DNA of 64,000 nt from SMWD01 sp964629475 (lineage in GTDB: Bacteria > Pseudomonadota > Gammaproteobacteria > Steroidobacterales > GCA-2729495): assembly GCA_964629475.1 (NCBI GenBank), contig CAZVQW010000013.1:1-64000 (forward strand), written 5' to 3'. Each line of letters begins with the position of its first letter. Position 1 is the stretch's first letter. Positions 8,042 through 16,757 of the stretch are shown piece by piece. The translations under genes and the position numbers were made by a program. The notes below the pieces were generated by a model. The model was not told the DNA's origin and made no database searches. It saw nothing but the letters and a program-made list of their open reading frames with translations.

Positions 8042-10084
8042 TTACCCGCTGGCTTCTTCGCCCGGATCCCAGTTAATGATGTTGCTGAAATCACCGGTAT
8101 CGGTACCAACGGCAGTATTGGTGCCGGCAACAATAGTCGTATCGTCATCAGCATTACTACCGGCGACAACGGCAGCATCGGCCGGCGAAAATAAAGTGAG
8201 CTTGCCCTTATCATTGACGAACACAATCTGTCCGTTACCTTTTTGGTGCGCGCCTGCCAGCGCACGATGGCACATCTCAAGAAATGACTTTGCATTGCCG
8301 CTGGTATTCGGCACGATCGACACAGCGCTGTAACAGAGCTCAATCGGCCCGGGTATCTCGTCCTCTATTGCCAGGCGCAGTTTATTGGCAACCGCCAACG
8401 CACTGTTCAGATCGGTATCCGGCAGAATCAATCCGAACTTCCACTCGTCGATACGCGCGGCAAGATCGAGCGAGCGTCCGACCGCAGTCTTCATTTTCTC
8501 TGCGACAAGTTTCAGCGTCTGTGCATCGGTTTCGCCCAGACGTGCGAGTGCGATGGCCAGCGGCCGGCCGGTCGTAATGCCGAATGTCCAGGCCTCGTTA
8601 AAAAAACCATCAAAAGCCTCAAGGCCTGACAATTCGGTCACAGAATCAAGCTGCCCGAGCCATGTCCGGGACGCTGGCGACATTTTCTTCGTCGGCGCAT
8701 CCGGTGAATCCGAAAATGGCGTACCGGTGACGAGCTGATCAAGCGCCGCTATTTCATGGCTGCCGGTATCTTTGACCTGGCGTAATTCTTTGCGCAACTC
8801 GATGCCATCATTAACGACCTTCATCATGTTGCGATATGCCTGACGACTGTCTTGCATCGATTTGCGCACGCGCGCATAAGTCTGGCGAATTTCCTTCGGG
8901 GCATCGCTCGGCGCCGGCGGAACAATAGTAATCGTACGCGCTGCATTGAACTCCTCAAGTGATTCTTCGAGCTTCTGCAGCGGTTCTGCGACAACGTTGC
9001 CGTAGAGTGGCGCAAATCCACGCGCCAACATGAGGCCAAGCAATGCCCAGATCAATCCGAGCGCCATATAGACAAGTACCGTCTTGTCCGCACTGGCCTG
9101 GGTCGCCGTTGCAAAGACACGCCAGCCATTAGCAAGTGGCCTGCTGACCGCGACATAACGCGCGGCACTGCCGTCATTGTTCACGATGCCGGAAAAGCTG
9201 TACGCTTTTCCGGGTTCTTCGGTTGCCGCCTTTATCATGAGCGGATGCCCGGACAAGTCGCTGAAAGGAGTCAGCGCCAACCCGGGTGTCATATGAATGA
9301 CTCGGTTGCGCTGATCTGTAATCACCGCGGATACGTTGCTGATCGTATTCTGACTCACCAGCCCGCCGACGACAGTTCGCAGGCTCAACAAGCCCTGGAC
9401 AAAACCCCAGCGTGGATCACCATCGAGGCTGATTGGTGCACTGACAAACATCATCGGTGCTTTATCGGCTGCTGCGCCTTTCTTGACGGGTGAGACATAC
9501 AGTTCGCCCGCAATAACGGCACGCTTAAAGAAATCCATCATTGCTACGCCGGCAACAGGCCCTGCCCACGGTTCCGGGCGTCCGGCCTTGACCGCCGTAG
9601 CCGCAACGACATCGCCAGTCGTGCGCGCGACCCATAGCGATGTGAACTCCTGATTCGAAGCATGGTGCCGCATTAAAGCTTCGCGCAACGAAACATCGTC
9701 GATACGGCCGGCGGTCGTAATATGCCCGGCTAACGATTCGATTCCGGTGACCCGACTCTGGACCAGTTGCGGTACGCTGGCTGCGATCGAATCAGCCAGA
9801 CTTTCGACTTGTGGCAGCTGTGAGTCCCGCACTGTCGTCGTGCTGATCACCGCCAGCAATGGCAGCAGCGTCAGCACCGGTACAATGGCGATTAAGCGAA
9901 AACCGACCAGCAGCCGACTATGCAGTGTCGTGCCGTTCATCAACGTGCGAGCCAGAAACCCCGCAGCCTGAGGTCGGTGCAGCAGCGGGATGGCTAGCAG
10001 CAACGACAACATGATCAGCACACCGATAGCCGCAAGCCAAACCGGCCAGCCCGCAAAAAATTGGGCAAAGTCTGTAAAAAACAA
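8042..10084 (-). CDS. membrane sensor protein with degenerate GGDEF domain
   Basis: Predicted signalling protein of 680 residues. A first membrane helix (about 15-33) is followed by a second hydrophobic stretch near 60-80, a large extracytoplasmic sensory region (about 85-330, dCache-like) and a third helix (about 340-358). The C-terminal part (about 500-660) follows the GGDEF fold, but where RxGGDEF is expected near residue 548 it reads RIDEWKFGLILPDTD, so diguanylate cyclase activity is unlikely. It may act as a GTP-binding or partner-binding receiver. The start is TTG 10084 with GAGGG upstream; an in-frame stop lies just before. Single gene, between tatB and a methyltransferase. Confidence 0.72.
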   Translation of the reverse strand: MFFTDFAQFFAGWPVWLAAIGVLIMLSLLLAIPLLHRPQAAGFLARTLMNGTTLHSRLLVGFRLIAIVPVLTLLPLLAVISTTTVRDSQLPQVESLADSIAASVPQLVQSRVTGIESLAGHITTAGRIDDVSLREALMRHHASNQEFTSLWVARTTGDVVAATAVKAGRPEPWAGPVAGVAMMDFFKRAVIAGELYVSPVKKGAAADKAPMMFVSAPISLDGDPRWGFVQGLLSLRTVVGGLVSQNTISNVSAVITDQRNRVIHMTPGLALTPFSDLSGHPLMIKAATEEPGKAYSFSGIVNNDGSAARYVAVSRPLANGWRVFATATQASADKTVLVYMALGLIWALLGLMLARGFAPLYGNVVAEPLQKLEESLEEFNAARTITIVPPAPSDAPKEIRQTYARVRKSMQDSRQAYRNMMKVVNDGIELRKELRQVKDTGSHEIAALDQLVTGTPFSDSPDAPTKKMSPASRTWLGQLDSVTELSGLEAFDGFFNEAWTFGITTGRPLAIALARLGETDAQTLKLVAEKMKTAVGRSLDLAARIDEWKFGLILPDTDLNSALAVANKLRLAIEDEIPGPIELCYSAVSIVPNTSGNAKSFLEMCHRALAGAHQKGNGQIVFVNDKGKLTLFSPADAAVVAGSNADDDTTIVAGTNTAVGTDTGDFSNIINWDPGEEASG

Positions 10085-10248
10085 AATAGCGCACCCTCAA
10101 AAAGCGGGTTCTACGACCAACCCGTGAGCGGGAGTTTGCCTTAATCCCGAATGGGTCGATACGAACTGTGTCGCGGAATCCACGCCCGTACCGGGGGCTT
10201 TGAGGCGTTATTCAGGCCTCACAGAAACTCGCCGGATAGCACCACAAA

Positions 10249-11220
10249 CTAGCGATATCGCAGATGTTTGCAGAATTTAACAGCGCATTCGGCACATTTG
10301 GCGTCCGAGGAACAGAGCCCGCCATGTTGCCCGGAAGCGAACACGTGTATCAGGGCCTCGACTTGCCCGGCATCCAGCCTGCCCCGCTTCGCCCAGGCCG
10401 CCAGGATCGCGGCCACATCCGTCGCTTCCGGTTCGACGTGAGAAATCCCGAGACGCCCGGGCCCGACGATGCGGGCCAGCAATTTATCGGTGACATCTGC
10501 CGGCACATCATCGGATACCATCGCCTCATCGGTATCTATACCGTGACTCGCCATTGTTGCGTTGATCTGGGCAATAAGTTCGGCCGGCTGCGCCTCGGCC
10601 TGGTTGCGCAAAAACAGGTAATTGGCCTGCGTCATGCCAAGCCCGACCATTTCGGGCAGGTCTTCGAACTCCTCACGAGCAAAGAAACGCTCCTGCAGGT
10701 CCGGCGCAAAAAACTCCTTGATCTCCGCGCGGCTCCTGCGCGTGGGACCGACCTTGGCCTGATCCTGACCGGGATACAGCGGATGCCAGTGCAACAAGAC
10801 AAACGCACCGTCCCTGGCCAGCGCTTTCAGCACACAACTACGATAGTCCGGGTGACGTACCGGATCCATGTTGTGCAGTAAACCATGATCGAGCACGAGG
10901 TCATATTGTAGCTGCGGCTCCCAATCGGTGATGTCAGCCTCGACCGGCGTAACGCTGACGCCCGCTTCGGCCGCGCGTTGCTGCGTGTACTCGAGTGCTT
11001 CGGGAATAAAATCGAGACTCGTAACATCCCAGCCCTGCCGGGCGAGAAATACCGAATCCGTGCCGGCGCCGCAACCAATATCCAGCGCCTTGCCCGGCGC
11101 TTTGCGGTGACCGACTTCGGCAAGAAACAACGTCGGTTCGTCGTGCGCCCAGGGTAGTTCGTGCCAATTGCTGGCCCAGCTATAGGTCTTTAGAAAAGTC
11201 TCTTTTTCGTGCGTACTCAT
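10249..11220 (-). CDS. class I SAM-dependent methyltransferase with Cys-rich tail
   Basis: Rossmann-fold methyltransferase. Motif I is 'KALDIGCGAGTDSVFLARQG', followed by an acidic post-I strand (VTSLDFIPEAL) and 'YDLVLDHGLLHNMDPV'. The general shape resembles thiopurine or tellurite-resistance methyltransferases. The C-terminal third (about residues 200-323) is an extension ending in GLCSSDAKCAECAVKFCKH, with four Cys and a terminal His spaced like a metal site. ATG 11220 (MSTHEKETF) has AGGA upstream and is preferred over GTG 11262. It stands alone between the sensor protein and a terminator. Substrate unknown. Confidence 0.85.
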   Translation of the reverse strand: MSTHEKETFLKTYSWASNWHELPWAHDEPTLFLAEVGHRKAPGKALDIGCGAGTDSVFLARQGWDVTSLDFIPEALEYTQQRAAEAGVSVTPVEADITDWEPQLQYDLVLDHGLLHNMDPVRHPDYRSCVLKALARDGAFVLLHWHPLYPGQDQAKVGPTRRSRAEIKEFFAPDLQERFFAREEFEDLPEMVGLGMTQANYLFLRNQAEAQPAELIAQINATMASHGIDTDEAMVSDDVPADVTDKLLARIVGPGRLGISHVEPEATDVAAILAAWAKRGRLDAGQVEALIHVFASGQHGGLCSSDAKCAECAVKFCKHLRYR

Positions 11221-11284
11221 TGCCGGATTCCTGATTGTTTCACCGAGGATACGCTGAATCACGCACCTGAATCGAATCCGGGTA

Positions 11285-11313
11285 TAAAAAAAGCGCCGGC
11301 AGGGCCGGCGCTC
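11285..11313 (-). terminator. Rho-independent terminator
   Basis: Read on the minus strand: a perfect 9-bp stem AGCGCCGGC/GCCGGCGCT with a 3-base loop followed by a T-run. It lies 23 bases after the stop of the small exported protein gene (11336-11713), which it should end. Confidence 0.85.
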
Positions 11314-11335
11314 GAGTGTTGGACTTAATTAACAA

Positions 11336-11713
11336 TCAGTCAGTCGATGCAAGCAACACATTGCCGGCCGGAGGCTGGCTTGTCACTCTGACAACAGTCT
11401 GCTCTTTCCAACGATGCGACTTGCAGCGTGTCTTCGCCTGGCGAATGACTGCACCTGTGTCATCGACGATGTTCGTCTCGATGTCAAAAACATACCAGAC
11501 GCCAACCTTGTCGATATCAGTCACGGTATGTTGCAAACCAGTCGCGCCGGTCGTGTTCAGTTCGGTACGCAGCTCGACAGTACAACGATCGAGTTCATCG
11601 CCGTAGAATGCCGGTGACAGCCAGTGCGCCTGTGCTGTCGCGGAAACCATGAGTAATCCGGCGAGCGCAGTTAAAAACGTGACGGTCCTGCGTGGTGTCT
11701 GTTGCGTATTCAT
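11336..11713 (-). CDS. small exported hypothetical protein
   Basis: Protein of 125 residues with a Sec signal peptide (MNTQQTPRRTVTFLTALAG, cleavage near ATAQA). The mature part starts HWLSPAFYGDELDRCTVELR and has two cysteines that could form a disulphide. AGGAT lies 6 bases before ATG 11713. It is followed by a strong terminator, so it is probably a single-gene unit, and is divergent from the regulator-hydrolase fusion. No family recognised. Confidence 0.75.
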   Translation of the reverse strand: MNTQQTPRRTVTFLTALAGLLMVSATAQAHWLSPAFYGDELDRCTVELRTELNTTGATGLQHTVTDIDKVGVWYVFDIETNIVDDTGAVIRQAKTRCKSHRWKEQTVVRVTSQPPAGNVLLASTD

Positions 11714-11842
11714 GTCGTTATCCTCGTGCGGTTTGGTTATTCGAACCCCTCTGGTCCATGGCTGTACTTTGCGCCTGTACCCCTCGGGAGTCCTGACCGG
11801 TCCCTGATCAAACCCTGACTTTTTCATGACCAAAGCAGCCCA

Positions 11843-13072
11843 ATGGGTAAAAAAACGGGCCTGGTGCCGGTTTCGTCCGGTATCCTTGACCCCACGATGC
11901 CGACACCCAGCCCACACTGCTTTCGTTTCGCCGACCGGGCTCTTGACCCGGGCAAGCGTGAACTGTGGGTCGGCAATGCCGTGCATGCCACGGAGCCGAA
12001 GGTCTTTGACCTCATCGCCTACCTGCTCGAGCATCGCGAGCGCGTTGTGTCCAAGAACGAAATTCAGGAAGCCCTGTGGCCTGGCATGGTGGTAACCGAG
12101 GCATCGCTGTCACGCACGATCATGAAAGCGCGCAAAGCCCTCGACGACGATGCACAGGATCCAAAGATCATTCGCACTGTGCCGCGCAAAGGATTCCGCT
12201 TCATCGCCGATGTGCGTGAGCCCGCCGACAGCGTGTTTCTCATTGACGATCTGTCCGACGTACATTTCGTACGCAGTGACGACGTGCATATCGCGTGGCG
12301 CACAATCGGCGACGGAAAACCGGATATCCTGTTCGCACCGGGCTTCGTTTCTCATCTCGATCTGCGCTATCGGGTGCGAATGGTCGCCAATTTCGATGCA
12401 CAACTTGCACGTGGACGGCGCCTGATCACATTCGACAAACGTGGCGTCGGTCTGTCGGATCGTATCGCGCAAGCGCCGACGATAGAAGATGCAATGAACG
12501 ATATGCAGGCCGTACTCGATGCGGCCACCGCACAACAAGTGATCCTCTTTGCGGTATCCGAAAGCGGGCCGGCTGCATGCCTGTTCGCGGCACAGCACCC
12601 CGAGCGCGTCGCGGCACTAATCCTGTACGGCACCTTCGCAGCAGGCACCGGAGACGATGACTACCCCTATATGCCGAGCCGCAAGATGCATGATACGTGG
12701 CAGAAACACCTGATCGACAATTGGGGTGGGCCGGCATCGCTGGAGCTATTTGCTCCAGACCACGCTCAAGATCCAACAATTCAGGACGCCTGGGCCCGTT
12801 ATTTGCGCGCGTCGGTTACTCCCGGCGGCATGAAGGCCATCCTCGAGACCATGCGCGATTCTGATGTTCGAGACGCGCTAACAAAGATCCGCTGCCCGAC
12901 GCTCGTGATGCATCGAACCGGTGACAAGCTTGTAGACTGGCGCGCCGGCAGAGACATGGCCGCGGCAATTCCACACAGTGAGTTCATTGCGCTCGATGGT
13001 AACGACCACTGGTTGTTTGTCGGTGACTCGCAAAGTGTGCTGGATACGATGCAACCGTACCTGGACATTTGA
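11843..13072 (+). CDS. winged-helix DNA-binding domain fused to alpha/beta hydrolase
   Basis: Two-domain protein of 409 residues. Residues about 20-115 are an OmpR/CadC-type winged helix (LWVGNAVHATEPKVFDLIAY, then SLSRTIMKARKALDDDA, then RTVPRKGFRFIA). Residues about 150-405 are an alpha/beta hydrolase with nucleophile elbow AVSESG (Ser near 239), an Asp in RTGDKLVDWRAG and His in GNDHWLFVGD, so the catalytic triad seems complete. Known relatives fuse this hydrolase type to transcriptional or adenylate cyclase modules, suggesting ligand-gated gene control or a ligand-cleaving regulator. The start is uncertain: ATG 11843 or ATG 11897, neither with a clear ribosome site. Divergent from the small exported protein. 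Confidence 0.85.
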   Translation: MGKKTGLVPVSSGILDPTMPTPSPHCFRFADRALDPGKRELWVGNAVHATEPKVFDLIAYLLEHRERVVSKNEIQEALWPGMVVTEASLSRTIMKARKALDDDAQDPKIIRTVPRKGFRFIADVREPADSVFLIDDLSDVHFVRSDDVHIAWRTIGDGKPDILFAPGFVSHLDLRYRVRMVANFDAQLARGRRLITFDKRGVGLSDRIAQAPTIEDAMNDMQAVLDAATAQQVILFAVSESGPAACLFAAQHPERVAALILYGTFAAGTGDDDYPYMPSRKMHDTWQKHLIDNWGGPASLELFAPDHAQDPTIQDAWARYLRASVTPGGMKAILETMRDSDVRDALTKIRCPTLVMHRTGDKLVDWRAGRDMAAAIPHSEFIALDGNDHWLFVGDSQSVLDTMQPYLDI

Positions 13073-13075
13073 GAA

Positions 13076-13216
13076 ATGAAAAAAAATGCTCCGCCACCGC
13101 CTGATATCCTGCGCAAGTCCGGCCCGCATAAGGACAAGAAAAAGTACGATCGCAAACGAACCCGGCAGGAAGACCAGAAACAACCGGAATCGGATATCAA
13201 CCCGAAGCACCGTTAA
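13076..13216 (+). CDS. small basic protein, 46 residues
   Basis: A short frame begins at ATG 13076, 3 bases after the hydrolase-fusion stop, and ends at TAA 13214-13216. The product starts MKKNAPPPPDILRKSGPHK and continues with a run of Lys/Arg-rich charged residues to NPKHR. Its tight coupling to the preceding gene, coding-like composition, and ending just short of the convergent M23 gene support it. No function is known to me. Residues PPP-x-ILRK-x-GPH recall short uncharacterised proteins in other proteobacteria. Confidence 0.5.
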   Translation: MKKNAPPPPDILRKSGPHKDKKKYDRKRTRQEDQKQPESDINPKHR

Positions 13217-13234
13217 TGCATCGTGCAGTGTCTG

Positions 13235-14047
13235 CTACTGAAGCAAAGAGAAAGGATCGACACGCGCACCCTGAGCGCGAACACCCCAATGCAAATGCGG
13301 ACCTGTTACGCGACCCGTCGCACCGGCAAGCCCGAGAACCTGCCCCTTGTCGATGATGTCACCGGGCTTGACCCGAAATTCCGACAGGTGCAGGTAGACC
13401 GAATAAATGCCAAGTCCGTGATCGACGAACACCGCATTACCGCTGTAGAACAAATTTTTCGCCAATACGACACGTCCGCGATTCGTTGCCCGGATCTCAG
13501 TGCCCGTCGCAGCCGTCAGATCCGCACCGGAATGGGGCGCTCGCGGCTGATTATTAAATACGCGTCGATGACCGAAATTACGCCCACCGGCCGCCCCGGG
13601 AATCGGCACGGTGAATGGTTCTATCCAAAGAACTTCAGGTGTTATCCGCGCATAGATCGCATTGATTTCATGGCTTTCCCGTGCAGCGCGTGCTTCATTT
13701 TCGGCGCTCAGCTCAACGTATTTCGGCGCCACCTCAAGATGCGTGGTCCTGAACTGCCGCCCGGCGACGTCGATTTGTTTAACGGCGCGCCGCACCCGGC
13801 CATCGCTGTAGGTCCACATCAACTCGGCCGCATGCTCGCCGGGCGACGCTTCGAGATCGACGCCAACGAGCGTGAACCAGCCGTCACTGTCTTGCACAAA
13901 CGGGATTGATTTGTCGTTCCACTCGACGATAACGGTTGCCAGTCCTGGCTCATCCGGTACATCGAGTCGCAGCACCTGCCCCTGACCGATAACCAGCGCC
14001 GCAATCCCGGTCGCCACCCCTTCCATGATCATTGACAGAAGATTCAT
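13235..14047 (-). CDS. M23-family metallopeptidase (LytM-type)
   Basis: Predicted zinc endopeptidase acting on peptidoglycan crosslinks, 270 residues. The catalytic C-terminal domain has HSGADL (HxxxD, first zinc ligands), 'YSVYLHLSEF' and HLHWG (HxH), all intact. The N-terminal half is a beta-rich region, probably a substrate or wall-facing domain, preceded by a hydrophobic start (MNLLSMIMEGVATGIAAL) that may be a weak export signal. The start ATG 14047 overlaps the stop of the upstream gene by four bases (ATGA), so the two are translationally coupled. It is convergent with the small basic protein. Confidence 0.9.
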   Translation of the reverse strand: MNLLSMIMEGVATGIAALVIGQGQVLRLDVPDEPGLATVIVEWNDKSIPFVQDSDGWFTLVGVDLEASPGEHAAELMWTYSDGRVRRAVKQIDVAGRQFRTTHLEVAPKYVELSAENEARAARESHEINAIYARITPEVLWIEPFTVPIPGAAGGRNFGHRRVFNNQPRAPHSGADLTAATGTEIRATNRGRVVLAKNLFYSGNAVFVDHGLGIYSVYLHLSEFRVKPGDIIDKGQVLGLAGATGRVTGPHLHWGVRAQGARVDPFSLLQ

Positions 14048-14487
14048 TGTGAATCCGCCAAAATATCGCAGTTAAGCTCGATTTCGATATCCGTAATTCG
14101 CTGTCGGACCGTTCGAGCATATTCCGGTAACTCGTCAGCCGTGGTCCGCCCGGTGGCAAGCTGCATGCCTACCGACAGATACAATAGCTCGCGCTGATAT
14201 TTTGTGAACGCAACAATGTCGGCCTGAGTCCATTGCTCGAGTTCGAGCAGTTCATTGATCCCCGCGCGTATACTGCGTTCCGTCTTTCTGTATTTCTGAA
14301 AACTACTGACATACAGCTGCGCATAGCGCCGCATGTCGGTTACGGCTTCTGCATCAGACCGCCCGTGCGCCATAGCACTTTCGCCGACGACACAGCCACC
14401 TTTGATACGCTCGTCGCCGAATGCGGCGGGCAGAGTCATGGCAAGCCACAGGCATAACAAGATCGGCCGCACCCAAAATTGCCTCAT
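14044..14487 (-). CDS. exported hypothetical protein coupled to the M23 peptidase
   Basis: Protein of 147 residues with a signal peptide (MRQFWVRPILLCLWLAMTL, cleavage near AAFG), then a mostly helical body (ELLELEQWTQADIVAFTKY). GAGG precedes ATG 14487. The open frame runs further upstream to 14610, but that part is the REP hairpin at 14506-14563 and is not coding. The four-base overlap with the peptidase gene suggests the two act together in the periplasm, for example as a peptidase and helper. Family not recognised. Confidence 0.7.
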   Translation of the reverse strand: MRQFWVRPILLCLWLAMTLPAAFGDERIKGGCVVGESAMAHGRSDAEAVTDMRRYAQLYVSSFQKYRKTERSIRAGINELLELEQWTQADIVAFTKYQRELLYLSVGMQLATGRTTADELPEYARTVRQRITDIEIELNCDILADSQ

Positions 14488-14505
14488 TAACCTCAACAAC
14501 TCACC

Positions 14506-14563
14506 TGTGGGAGCGGCTTTAGCCGCGATTCCCCCGCAAATCGCGGTTAAAGCCGCTCCCACA
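14506..14563. repeat. REP hairpin 1
   Basis: Inverted arms TGTGGGAGCGGCTTTAGCCG... and ...CGGTTAAAGCCGCTCCCACA around a short loop, with one or two mismatches. Same family as the elements at 19161, 25273, 28127 and 53905. Lies between the M23-associated gene and the second LLM gene. Confidence 0.85.
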
Positions 14564-14606
14564 CCTATATCAGCTGACGAATTGTCACGGACTGCGAGCA
14601 TACTCA

Positions 14607-15620
14607 TCAATCGGCAAGTGCCGGCACGAGTCGTTCACCGATCAACCTGATCGATGCGGCCGGGTCGTCATAGATGCGCAGCGCGATCTCGGTCAGGCCG
14701 GCCGCCTTGAATTGCTGCAGGCGCTCGATTTCCTGATCGAGATCGGCGACCGACGAGGCGGACGTGCACGCAGCGACAATGCGGTCGACGATCGCGTCGG
14801 GCACACCTTCAATTTGATCTGTCTTTTGCTGGTACGCACGAATGAACGACTGGATATTGTCGCCCACAATCTGCGCTTCATCCTCATCGAGGATATCGCC
14901 GATGTACTCGGGATAGATTGTGCCGCGTACGGCAAGCCAGATCCGCGCCTCACGCCGGGCTGCCGCGGCATCTTCCTTGACGTGCCAGGCCCAGAAGTTG
15001 TTGACTGAAAATCCGGCCGGTGACTGTCTGCTCTCAGCCAGTGACGCATCGATAATCTTGCGTGCCCAGCGCACCCGGTCGATCGTGAAATCGCTGACCA
15101 TGATCCCGTCGGCATAGCGTGCAGCAGCGTGCAGCATCTGCGGGCCGTTTGCGCCGACATAAATGTGCGGTGCGGCGTGCTCGATCCACCCGGGGTTGTA
15201 CCAGCCAACGTTATATATCTCACCTTTGTAACTGAGCGGCTTGCCCAGCGCGGCAGCCTCGAGGATTTCGACACATTCACGCACGGCGCGGACGACACGC
15301 ACTGGTTTTTGCCCCATTGCCGATGCCGTGCCGCCGCCGGCACCGACGACGATCTGTGCCCGGCCGTGCGCGACCTCATTGAGCGTCATCAGCGAACTGG
15401 CCATCTTCAGCGGATGTAATTCAAATGGGCTGACCGCAATTGGTCCGAGCCTGATGCGTTCGGTCTGCATCGCCAGTGGCACGAAATTAATGAACGGGTC
15501 GCGGGCGTCCGTCATATTTGAAACCCAGACTCCGCCCAGCCCGACTTCCTCGGCCAACCGGCCAAGTTCGAGCACTCGTTCCGGTGGATTGCTTGATTCG
15601 AGGATAACGTCAATTCGCAT
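14607..15620 (-). CDS. LLM-class flavin-dependent oxidoreductase (copy 2)
   Basis: Luciferase-like TIM-barrel protein of 337 residues, paralogous to the gene at 1444-2454. The two share 'LGRLAEEVGLGGVW', 'RLGPIAVSPFELHPLKMA', the glycine-rich 'VVGAGGGTASAMG', 'VNNFWAWHVKED' and the C-terminal 'GLTEIALRIYDDPAASIRLIGERL'. The substrate is unknown; reduced flavin is the expected cofactor. The start ATG 15620 lies 7 bases after the stop of the phosphoesterase gene and has little ribosome-site signal, so it may depend on coupled translation. Unlike copy 1, it has no MarR or split-barrel neighbour. Confidence 0.9.
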   Translation of the reverse strand: MRIDVILESSNPPERVLELGRLAEEVGLGGVWVSNMTDARDPFINFVPLAMQTERIRLGPIAVSPFELHPLKMASSLMTLNEVAHGRAQIVVGAGGGTASAMGQKPVRVVRAVRECVEILEAAALGKPLSYKGEIYNVGWYNPGWIEHAAPHIYVGANGPQMLHAAARYADGIMVSDFTIDRVRWARKIIDASLAESRQSPAGFSVNNFWAWHVKEDAAAARREARIWLAVRGTIYPEYIGDILDEDEAQIVGDNIQSFIRAYQQKTDQIEGVPDAIVDRIVAACTSASSVADLDQEIERLQQFKAAGLTEIALRIYDDPAASIRLIGERLVPALAD

Positions 15621-15627
15621 CGTCTGA

Positions 15628-16689
15628 TTATCTATCTATGCTCTGCGTTTCACCATGATCGTACACAACCTGCCACTCCGGCACACGCACAGCGGCGAGG
15701 CGGCACATATGGAATGGTTCATTGGCGGCACGCTGAGCATACCGCCCGCCGACACTGAAATCGACGCAGTAGACATTGCGGCGCAGACCCATGCAGTGAT
15801 GTGCCTCAATGCCGGCGAACAGATCCGGGCCGTACTTGTCCGAATACACCGACTGCGCATCGCTATACCGACGCCAGTAATGACCGATCACAACCGGCAC
15901 AGGATCATCATATTGCTCCCACCACTTGACTCGTTCGACCATTCGCCATTTTCCACCGGCCCAGAATGGCGTCTCGGTCTCTTTCTCTTCACCCGACGTC
16001 AGTACACTGATCGGATTGTTCATCTGTGACTCACAATCCATCTGCGCGATCGCCGGCATAAATTGCGGGCGCCGATCCGGATCTTTGATCATTGGTGAAA
16101 ACTCCTGCCACTCGCGATCGAGCCTGGCCGCCATCGCGGGATCGGACCAGCGTTCACGCAATTGTTTCGTCCAGCGAGCATGGACCGCGAGTAAATCTGT
16201 ACCGGCCGATGCCGCGGCCCGCAACCGGGCGAATGCCGCCTTATTCCAGCATGCATGCACGATGCGCAAGTCCGGACGCTCGAGTGCGAGCGGTAACGAT
16301 TCGAGAAATGCCGTCATGCATGCCTTGTCTGCGGGCATGACCGGTTGCATGTCATGGCCCGGCATAAGATTTTCAGCCATGCGATCCGGCGCCACCCACC
16401 AGTCGTTACCGTCCTTGAGTTCACCGCGCAGCAGGTTCAGTTCATGATTGCCGAGGATGCATTGCGCACGACCGGTATCGACCAGTCGCATGACCTTGTG
16501 TAATACGGCCGGACTGTCCGGGCCACGATCCGTCAGATCACCGAGAAATACGAGCTGACGCCCGTCAGCATGCTGCCCGTCCGCACCGTAACCAAGATGG
16601 CCCAGCAATGTTTCGAGTGCAGCGATCTCACCGTGGACATCGCCGATGATATCGACCGGGCCGTCAAACAGTGGTTCTATCAGAAGCAT
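15628..16689 (-). CDS. metallophosphoesterase, PP2A/ApaH-like
   Basis: Calcineurin-type phosphoesterase of 353 residues. The metal-binding motifs are complete: DIIGDVHGE (about residues 14-22), FLGDLTDRGPDSP (about 47-59), CILGNHELNLLRG (about 78-90), with further His residues downstream (VIGHYWRRYS). This layout matches protein phosphatases and diadenosine tetraphosphatases; which substrate is used cannot be told from sequence. It is upstream of LLM copy 2 in the same direction with a 7-base gap. It is divergent from the YgjP-like gene. Confidence 0.88.
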   Translation of the reverse strand: MLLIEPLFDGPVDIIGDVHGEIAALETLLGHLGYGADGQHADGRQLVFLGDLTDRGPDSPAVLHKVMRLVDTGRAQCILGNHELNLLRGELKDGNDWWVAPDRMAENLMPGHDMQPVMPADKACMTAFLESLPLALERPDLRIVHACWNKAAFARLRAAASAGTDLLAVHARWTKQLRERWSDPAMAARLDREWQEFSPMIKDPDRRPQFMPAIAQMDCESQMNNPISVLTSGEEKETETPFWAGGKWRMVERVKWWEQYDDPVPVVIGHYWRRYSDAQSVYSDKYGPDLFAGIEAHHCMGLRRNVYCVDFSVGGRYAQRAANEPFHMCRLAAVRVPEWQVVYDHGETQSIDR

Positions 16690-16757
16690 TCATGATTCCA
16701 TTTGATGGCAGGCCGCCGGCGGGTTGCTGCCATGCCGGGCATGCTACCCTCAAGTGC

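Noticed and set aside
10264..10881. Plus-strand frame of 205 codons opposite the methyltransferase
   Set aside because: It is antisense to a gene with clear methyltransferase motifs and has shadow-like composition.
14488..14610. N-terminal extension of the exported gene at 14044
   Set aside because: The extension is the translated REP hairpin, and a signal peptide begins properly at ATG 14487.
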